Positions 58,096-64,000 of a stretch of DNA of 64,000 nucleotides are shown piece by piece. This DNA is from Paracoccus sp. (in: a-proteobacteria) (GTDB lineage Bacteria; Pseudomonadota; Alphaproteobacteria; Rhodobacterales; Rhodobacteraceae), in contig NZ_JAUNTN010000021.1 in NCBI RefSeq assembly GCF_030538695.1, forward strand, positions 1 to 64,000. Direction: 5' to 3'. Under the pieces are notes generated by a model, which made no database searches, was not told the DNA's origin, and saw nothing but the letters and a program-made list of their open reading frames with translations. The translations under genes and the position numbers were made by a program. Within the stretch, counting starts at the first letter, position 1. Each line of letters begins with the position of its first letter.

Positions 58096-60585
58096 ATGGA
58101 TGTGATTTCTCTGGTTGGCATCGTCGCCGCGCTTTTCATCGTCATCAGCCTGTCCGAGCCGCTGGCCGAGCGACTGCGCCTTCCCTTTACCGTGGTGTTG
58201 GCGATCATTGGCGTGGCGCTTGGCAGCTCATCCACCTGGATTATGCAGGCGGGCTTTGGTCTGCCGCCAGATTTCGAAGGGTTCGGCCTTGGAATCCGGG
58301 CCAATATCTTTCTGTATGTGCTGCTGCCGACGCTGCTGTTTCAGGTCTCGCTGGGGCTGAACCTGCGGCGGATGGCCGATGACTGGGTGCCGATTCTGGT
58401 CATGGCGGTGATGGCTGTGGTGGTTGCAACCTTTGTGATCGGCTTTGCGCTGACACCCTTTACCTCGATCCCGCTGGTCGCCTGCTTACTGATTGGCTCG
58501 ATCGTCGCCACCACCGACCCTTCGGCGGTGGTCAGCATCTTTCGCAGCACCGCCGCCCCGCAGCGGCTGGCCCGGATCGTCGAAGGCGAAAGCCTGCTGA
58601 ATGACGCCGCCGCCATCGCGCTGTTCGGGTTTTTCCTATCCTTCGTCATGCTTGGCGTGCCGAACCCGACGCTGCGCGACGCACTGGTCGATTTTCCGGT
58701 GCTGATCTTTGGCGGGCTGGCGATTGGCTGGCTGCTGGCGCTGGCATGGCTGTGGGTGCTGCGGCGGCTGGACGCCTATCCGCTGGCGCAGGTCTCGCTG
58801 AGCGTCGCCCTGCCCTACATCACCTATCTGGTGGCGGATCGGGTGATGGGGGTTTCGGGGGTGATTGCGGTGGTCATGTCGGGGATGGTGCTGAACTATC
58901 TTGGCCCTTCGCGGCTGTCCCCCACCAACCTGACCAACCTGCGCGAAATCTGGGATTTGCTGGCGCATTGGGCCGGGGCGCTGATCTTTCTGCTGGCGGC
59001 GCTGCTGGTGCCGCGGCTGCTGGGAGATATGGGGCTGAGCGACCTGCTGCTGGTCGGTGTCGTGGTGCTGGCCGCCGTCGCGGCGCGGCTGTTCATGCTC
59101 TATGGCGTGCTGCCCGCGCTGACCGCGCTGCACCTGTCGCCGCGCGTGGACCCGCCCTACCGCGTGGCGATCCTCTGGGGCGGGTTGCGCGGCGCCGTCA
59201 CCCTGGCACTGGCGCTGGCCGTAACCGAAAACCTGCGCGTCCCCGCCGACATCAAGCGCGAAGTCGGGATTTTGGCCACCGGCTTCACCCTGTTCACGCT
59301 GCTGGTGCAGGGGACCACGCTGCGTTGGATCATTTCGATGCTTGGGCTGGACAGGCTGGCCCCGCTGGACCGGGCGCTGTCAAATCAGGTGATCGCCGTG
59401 GCGCTGCAAAATGTCCGCGAAGAAATGTCCGAGGCCGCCCGCGACCACCAGCTTCCCCGCGACATCGCCCGATCCGAGGCCAAGCAATTCGCGGAACGGC
59501 TGGACAGCGCCATCGAGACCGCCGAGGCCGCCGACATCCCCGACCGCGACCGCATCACCCTTGGCCTGATTGCGCTGGCCGGGCGGGAACGTGACATGAT
59601 CCTCGACGCGTTCCGCGAACAGGTGATCTCGCCCCGGCTGGCCGAGCAGATGCTCTCCGATGCCGACCGCCTGATCGAGCGCACCCGCAGCGGCGGGCGT
59701 AACGAATATCGCGCGGCGGGGCGCATGAACATCGCCAAGGGCCGCGCCTTCGGGCTGGCAACATGGCTGCATAACCGTCTGCGCCTGTCCGGGATGCTGG
59801 CGCAGCGGATCGCGGATCGGTTCGAGATCCTGCTGCATCAGCGCCTGATCCTTGGCGACCTGCACCGCTATATCGACGGCAAAATACGCCGCATCCACGG
59901 CACCCGCGTCAGCGAACTGTTACACGAATTGCTTAAGCGCCGCGAAGATGAAGCTCAATCCGCGCTGGAAGCCCTGCGCCTGCAATATCCCGGCTATGCC
60001 GAAAAGCTGGAACGCCGGTTCTTGCAGCGCACCTCGCTGCGCATGGAAGAACGCGAATATGACGTGCTGTTCAAAGACGGTTTGATCGGGCGTGAGCTGC
60101 TGACCACCCTGAAGCAAGACCTGTCGCAACGCCGCACCCGAACAGAGCTGCGCCCGACGCTGGATCTGGCGGTGCAAAAAGACGTTTTGGTCGGGCAATT
60201 CCCGCTGTTCAACGATATGGACGAGGACAGCCGCCGCAAGCTGTCGGCAGCGCTCAAGACCCGCTATGTCCAGCCGGGCGAGGTCGTGATCCACAAGGGC
60301 GACGTGCCGCGGCAGGTGTTTTTCATCGCCTCAGGCGCTTTCGAGGTCGAAGCCGCCGGGCAAAAGCACAAGCTGGGCCGCGGCGACATCTTTGGCTGGC
60401 TGTCGATCCTCAGCCGCCAGAAGCTGCGCCACCAGATCACCGCAATCAGCCATTCGACCCTGCTGGTGTTGGACGAATCCCGCTTCCGCCGCCTGCTGGC
60501 CCGCAACGAAAACCTGCGCAACATCATGCGCGAAAAAGCCACCACCCGCGGCATCGACCTCAGCGAATTCAACCTGTGGGCATAG
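58096..60585 (+). CDS. CPA1-type Na+/H+ antiporter with cyclic-nucleotide-binding domain
   Basis: 829 residues from the ATG at 58096. The first 410 residues hold about 12 membrane helices of a sodium/proton exchanger (IVATTDPSAVVSIFRSTAAP and EGESLLNDAAAIALFGFFL carry the ion-site acidic residues; ILWGGLRGAVTLALALAV is a hallmark). A long cytoplasmic helical region follows (about 430-700). The C-terminus (about 710-820) is a cyclic-nucleotide-binding fold (ETRYVQPGEVVIHKGD-like VQPGEVVIHKGDVPRQVFFI). Ligand-gated exchange is inferred from the architecture. Preceded by a weak ribosome site. Confidence 0.88.
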   Translation: MDVISLVGIVAALFIVISLSEPLAERLRLPFTVVLAIIGVALGSSSTWIMQAGFGLPPDFEGFGLGIRANIFLYVLLPTLLFQVSLGLNLRRMADDWVPILVMAVMAVVVATFVIGFALTPFTSIPLVACLLIGSIVATTDPSAVVSIFRSTAAPQRLARIVEGESLLNDAAAIALFGFFLSFVMLGVPNPTLRDALVDFPVLIFGGLAIGWLLALAWLWVLRRLDAYPLAQVSLSVALPYITYLVADRVMGVSGVIAVVMSGMVLNYLGPSRLSPTNLTNLREIWDLLAHWAGALIFLLAALLVPRLLGDMGLSDLLLVGVVVLAAVAARLFMLYGVLPALTALHLSPRVDPPYRVAILWGGLRGAVTLALALAVTENLRVPADIKREVGILATGFTLFTLLVQGTTLRWIISMLGLDRLAPLDRALSNQVIAVALQNVREEMSEAARDHQLPRDIARSEAKQFAERLDSAIETAEAADIPDRDRITLGLIALAGRERDMILDAFREQVISPRLAEQMLSDADRLIERTRSGGRNEYRAAGRMNIAKGRAFGLATWLHNRLRLSGMLAQRIADRFEILLHQRLILGDLHRYIDGKIRRIHGTRVSELLHELLKRREDEAQSALEALRLQYPGYAEKLERRFLQRTSLRMEEREYDVLFKDGLIGRELLTTLKQDLSQRRTRTELRPTLDLAVQKDVLVGQFPLFNDMDEDSRRKLSAALKTRYVQPGEVVIHKGDVPRQVFFIASGAFEVEAAGQKHKLGRGDIFGWLSILSRQKLRHQITAISHSTLLVLDESRFRRLLARNENLRNIMREKATTRGIDLSEFNLWA

Positions 60586-60596
60586 GGCGCAGGGTG

Positions 60597-60623
60597 CCTG
60601 AAACCGGCCTGCGGCGTTTCGGG
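60597..60623 (+). terminator. Hairpin after the antiporter gene
   Basis: CCTGAAAC (60597-60604) pairs with GTTTCGGG (60616-60623, one G-T wobble) twelve bases after the stop codon. No T-run follows, so this is a weak terminator candidate. Confidence 0.35.
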
Positions 60624-61410
60624 ACGCCCCCGGCAGCGGCCAGAACGTGATCCGATCATCACAAAAACTGCGAAACAGAAATCCCCATCAGGATGCAAGC
60701 CATACCCCGGCACGCACCGGCCCAAGAGACATTTTCAAAGAGGATTTCGCTTGCTTGAGAGCGGCAAGGCAGCAGGCGCGTCATCGTCGGGCATTTCTGA
60801 CATCCTATGAGCGAACAACGGAATGTCGAGAAAATCCCGGCAATCAGCGGATATCGCCTTAACCATATTGCACGGAAGAAAAGATCGCCCAAAACCATGA
60901 GACGCAACCATTTTCAGGCCATGCACCGTTTAACGGCATAGCTGATCCGTGCGCCTCGCTCGGGGGGCAGGCAGGACCGTTCGGACACCGCACCGGCAGC
61001 CCTACACGAAAGCGATCTCAATATACTTCATATCAACCAGATATCCCCCTTCAAAGGGGGCAAGGGCTAAGATCAGGACTTGTTCCGTTGGTCAAGGTTC
61101 CACAGGCTGAAGGGCGACAGCGCCGCATCCTTTCGGCCTAGAGTATCCCCGAAAGGATGGCCCAAAACCGATGGTCTGCCCCCTGAACAGCCTCGGCCCC
61201 CGCAAAAATCAGCGGCCATTCCCGACATCACGGACGATCAGCGGCTTACCTTGCGCGAGAACGAAACTGTCCTATGGCATTAACCCTGCATGGGTGAACA
61301 TCACCCGCAGCTGCCCTTTTCACCCCGGCGGCCTCGGACCATATCACCGCCCGATAACCGGGCCGCGCAAAGGGCCACATTCCATCCCGACAAAACGCGC
61401 AGTGATATAG
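60624..61410. other. Gene-poor stretch without a convincing coding region
   Basis: About 790 bases between the antiporter and metK. Short frames exist on both strands but lack ribosome sites and the codon bias of neighbours. Base composition is lower in GC than the flanks in the part 60655-61060. One minus-strand frame (60659-60907) ends in a hydrophobic run (GMACILMGISVSQFL) like the last helix of a DMT/EamA transporter and may be a remnant of a decayed gene. A small dyad CCCCCTT/AAGGGGG lies near 61045-61060. No RNA gene recognised. Confidence 0.5.
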
Positions 61411-61440
61411 AAAAGGCCGGGTCTGTCCCCGGCCTTTCAG
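61411..61440 (-). terminator. Rho-independent terminator of ahcY-metK
   Basis: AAAGGCCGGG (61412-61421) pairs with CCCGGCCTTT (61428-61437, within CCCCGGCCTTT). On the minus strand the stem runs into TTTT. It starts a few bases after the metK stop. Confidence 0.8.
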
Positions 61441-61442
61441 GT

Positions 61443-62618
61443 TCAGATTGCGGCGCGCAGGGCCTCGGCCTTGTCGGTGGCCTCCCAGGAAAACGCCGTC
61501 GCGCCGTTCAGCGCATAGGGGTCGCGCCCGAAATGGCCATAGCTGGCGGTCGGGCGATAGATCGGGTGCAGCAGGTCCAGCTCGCGGATGATCGCAAAGG
61601 GGCGCAGGTCGAACACCTGCCGCACCGCAGCAATAATCTTGTCCACCGGCACCGTTTCCGTGCCAAAGCAGTTGAGCGAAATCGAGGTCGGTTCCGCCAC
61701 ACCGATGGCATAGCTGACCTGAATCTCGCAGCGTTTCGCCAGCCCTGCGGCAACGATATTCTTGGCCACCCAGCGCCCGGCATAAGCGGCCGAACGGTCC
61801 ACCTTGGACGGGTCCTTGCCCGAAAATGCGCCGCCGCCATGACGGGCCATGCCGCCATAGGTGTCAACGATGATCTTGCGCCCGGTCAGGCCGCAATCCC
61901 CCACCGGGCCACCAATGACGAAATTGCCGGTCGGGTTGATGAAATATTTTGTCTGCGCCCCCAGCCATTCGGCGGGCAGCACGGGCTTGATGATTTCCTC
62001 GATCACCGCCTCGCGCAGATCTTCCAGCGAAATATCAGGGTTGTGCTGCGTGGACAGCACCACCGCATCAACCCCGGCGGGGCGGCCCTGATCGTCATAG
62101 CGCAACGTCAATTGCGATTTCGCGTCGGGGCGCAACCATGCCAGCGTGCCGTTGCGGCGCACCTCGGCCTGACGCTGCACCAGACGGTGCGCATAGGTCA
62201 CGGGCGCGGGCATCAGCACATCGGTTTCATCCGAAGCATAGCCAAACATCAGCCCCTGATCGCCGGCGCCCTGCTCCTCCTCGGTGGCGCGGTCAACGCC
62301 TTGGTTAATATCGGGGGATTGCTTGCCGATAATATTGATGACCGAACAGGTCGAGCCATCGAACCCCACATCGGACGAGGTATAGCCGATGTCGTTAATC
62401 ACCCCGCGCACGATGGATTCCAGATCGACCCAGGCATTCGTGCTGATCTCGCCCGAGATGATCGCCACCCCGGTTTTGACCATGGTTTCGCAGGCCACAC
62501 GGGCGCGCGGGTCTTCGGCGATGATGGCGTCCAGAACCGCATCGCTGATCTGGTCGGCAATCTTGTCAGGGTGGCCCTCGGACACGGATTCCGAGGTGAA
62601 AATCTTATATTCGCTCAT
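61443..62618 (-). CDS. metK: S-adenosylmethionine synthetase
   Basis: 391 residues. MetK makes SAM from methionine and ATP. It begins [20 protein letters not shown] with the ATP-site His and Asp. The signature [16 protein letters not shown] and the Gly-rich [19 protein letters not shown] loop are intact. Its ATG is one base beyond the ahcY stop, so the two are one operon, ahcY first, and a strong terminator follows. Confidence 0.97.
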   Translation of the reverse strand: MSEYKIFTSESVSEGHPDKIADQISDAVLDAIIAEDPRARVACETMVKTGVAIISGEISTNAWVDLESIVRGVINDIGYTSSDVGFDGSTCSVINIIGKQSPDINQGVDRATEEEQGAGDQGLMFGYASDETDVLMPAPVTYAHRLVQRQAEVRRNGTLAWLRPDAKSQLTLRYDDQGRPAGVDAVVLSTQHNPDISLEDLREAVIEEIIKPVLPAEWLGAQTKYFINPTGNFVIGGPVGDCGLTGRKIIVDTYGGMARHGGGAFSGKDPSKVDRSAAYAGRWVAKNIVAAGLAKRCEIQVSYAIGVAEPTSISLNCFGTETVPVDKIIAAVRQVFDLRPFAIIRELDLLHPIYRPTASYGHFGRDPYALNGATAFSWEATDKAEALRAAI

Positions 62619-62619
62619 A

Positions 62620-64000
62620 TCAATACCGATAGTGGTCCGATTTGAAGGGGCCTTCCGGGGTCACGCCGATATAGGCGGCCTGTTCCGGCGAGAGGGTCGA
62701 AAGTTTCGCGCCGACCTTATCCAGATGCAGCCGGGCGACCTTTTCATCCAGATGCTTGGGCAGAATATAGACGCCGGGCTGGTATTCATCGCCCTTGGTC
62801 CACAGTTCGATCTGCGCAAGGGTCTGATTGGTGAACGAAGCCGACATCACAAAGGACGGGTGGCCGGTGGCATTTCCAAGGTTCAGCAGCCGCCCTTCGG
62901 ACAACAGAATGATGCGGTTGCCGGACGGCATCTCGATCAGGTCTACCTGATCCTTGACGTTGGTCCACTTGTGGTTTTTCAGCGCCGCAACCTGAATCTC
63001 ATTGTCGAAATGGCCGATATTGCCGACGATCGCCATATCCTTCATCGCCCGCATATGTTCCAGCCGGATCACGTCCCGGTTGCCGGTGGTGGTGATGAAA
63101 ATATCGGCGCTGTCGGCCACATCCTCCAGCAAGACGACCTCGAACCCGTCCATCGCCGCTTGCAAGGCGCAGATCGGGTCCACCTCGGTCACTTTGACCC
63201 GCGCCCCTGCCCCTTGCAGGCTGGCCGCCGAGCCTTTGCCCACGTCGCCATAGCCACAGACCACGGCAACCTTGCCCGCCAGCATCACATCCGTGGCGCG
63301 ACGGATGCCATCGACCAGCGATTCCTTGCAGCCGTATTTGTTGTCGAACTTGGACTTGGTGACCGAATCGTTCACATTGATCGCCGGGAAGGGCAGCAGC
63401 CCTTTCTTGTGCAGATCATAGAGGCGATGCACGCCCGTGGTGGTCTCCTCGCTCACGCCCTTGATGGCGTCGCGTTGTGCGGTGAACCAGCCGGGGCTGG
63501 CCGCCAGACGACGCTTGATCTGCGCGAACAGGGCTTCTTCCTCCTCGCTGGTGGGGGTTTCGATCAGGTCGGTTTCGCCCGCCTCGACCCGTGCGCCAAG
63601 CAGGATATACAGGGTCGCATCGCCGCCATCATCAAGGATCATATTCGCCGTGCCCTCGGCAAACTGGAAGATCTGATCGGTATAGGACCAGTATTCCGGC
63701 AGGGTTTCGCCCTTGATCGCAAAGACCGGAATCCCCGCTGCCGCAATCGCCGCCGCCGCGTGATCCTGCGTCGAGAAGATATTGCACGAGGCCCAACGCA
63801 CCTCTGCCCCAAGCGCCACAAGCGTTTCGATCAGCACGGCGGTTTGCACGGTCATGTGCAGGCTGCCCGCAATGCGCGCGCCTTTCAGCGGCTGCGCGGC
63901 CCCATATTCCGCCCGCAGCGCCATCAGCCCCGGCATTTCGGTTTCGGCAATGTCCAGTTCCTTGCGCCCGAAATCGGCAAGGGAAATGTCGCGGATGATA
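62620..64000 (-). CDS. ahcY: Adenosylhomocysteinase (5' end beyond the window)
   Basis: 460 codons visible; the frame is open to the right edge. Residues before the internal Met at 63936 ([19 protein letters not shown]) are the normal AhcY N-terminus, so only a few codons are missing. It hydrolyses S-adenosylhomocysteine to adenosine and homocysteine. The NAD-binding [20 protein letters not shown], substrate residues in [13 protein letters not shown], and the C-terminal ending [10 protein letters not shown] are present. It is upstream of and co-transcribed with metK. Confidence 0.95.
   Translation of the reverse strand, partial: IIRDISLADFGRKELDIAETEMPGLMALRAEYGAAQPLKGARIAGSLHMTVQTAVLIETLVALGAEVRWASCNIFSTQDHAAAAIAAAGIPVFAIKGETLPEYWSYTDQIFQFAEGTANMILDDGGDATLYILLGARVEAGETDLIETPTSEEEEALFAQIKRRLAASPGWFTAQRDAIKGVSEETTTGVHRLYDLHKKGLLPFPAINVNDSVTKSKFDNKYGCKESLVDGIRRATDVMLAGKVAVVCGYGDVGKGSAASLQGAGARVKVTEVDPICALQAAMDGFEVVLLEDVADSADIFITTTGNRDVIRLEHMRAMKDMAIVGNIGHFDNEIQVAALKNHKWTNVKDQVDLIEMPSGNRIILLSEGRLLNLGNATGHPSFVMSASFTNQTLAQIELWTKGDEYQPGVYILPKHLDEKVARLHLDKVGAKLSTLSPEQAAYIGVTPEGPFKSDHYRY

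Noticed and set aside
61080..61283. TTG-started 67-codon plus frame
   Set aside because: No ribosome site, poor codon bias and no family resemblance strong enough to support a gene.
61443..62620. Riboswitch immediately upstream of metK
   Set aside because: There is a single base between ahcY and metK, so no leader exists there.

Overview
The window is high-GC chromosomal DNA of an alphaproteobacterium in the Rhodobacteraceae/Paracoccaceae group (Paracoccus-like). The basis is the gene content: (2S)-methylsuccinyl-CoA dehydrogenase of the ethylmalonyl-CoA pathway, a tol-pal/tilS/ftsH block, the MnmD plus FAD-oxidoreductase pair, the carboxyspermidine route, and the codon use. The genus is not proven. 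No insertion sequence, prophage, CRISPR array or rRNA operon is visible; this looks like core chromosome with a few accessory loci.

Layout. 0.1-4 kb, minus strand: RNase R, then dapE overlapping a GNAT acetyltransferase. 4.2-7.4 kb: methylsuccinyl-CoA dehydrogenase, a possible 56-residue small protein coupled to an unknown protein, and a DJ-1/PfpI-like protein. 7.4-17 kb: the cell-envelope operon ybgC-tolQ-tolR-tolA-tolB-pal-cpoB-tilS-ftsH, ended by a bidirectional terminator. 17-22.3 kb: ohr, a 26-residue membrane microprotein with its own ribosome site and terminator, folD, a PaaI-type thioesterase, and ruvC-ruvA-htpX-ruvB on the minus strand. 22.4-28.5 kb: a complete Mrp/Mnh multisubunit cation/proton antiporter operon with A and B fused. 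28.7-33.2 kb: tRNA-Leu(UAA), an MsbA-like ABC exporter, the potassium-binding protein Kbp, and an acyl-CoA synthetase.

33-48.4 kb: a mixed stretch with a DsbA-like protein, a DUF4239-type membrane protein, ettA, a small secreted protein, a sulfotransferase overlapping rimO, an ABC-2 exporter coupled to a frameshifted hydratase gene, a rhomboid protease, divergent mnmD and FAD oxidoreductase (a split MnmC), the two-gene carboxy(nor)spermidine pathway, and an AI-2E family permease.

48.5-57.6 kb is the standout region, a nearly self-contained selenocysteine module. It holds fdoG with an in-frame UGA read as Sec200 and a SECIS-like hairpin, then fdoH, fdoI, fdhE, selA, selB, and the selenocysteine tRNA (selC) one base after the selB stop. 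It encodes a Tat-exported, membrane-anchored, quinone-linked formate dehydrogenase together with most of the machinery that decodes its own UGA; only selD and general Mo-cofactor functions are missing.

57.6-64 kb: a small secreted protein, a CPA1-type Na+/H+ antiporter with a C-terminal cyclic-nucleotide-binding domain, about 850 bases with no convincing gene, and the ahcY-metK operon of the methyl cycle. ahcY runs off the right edge.
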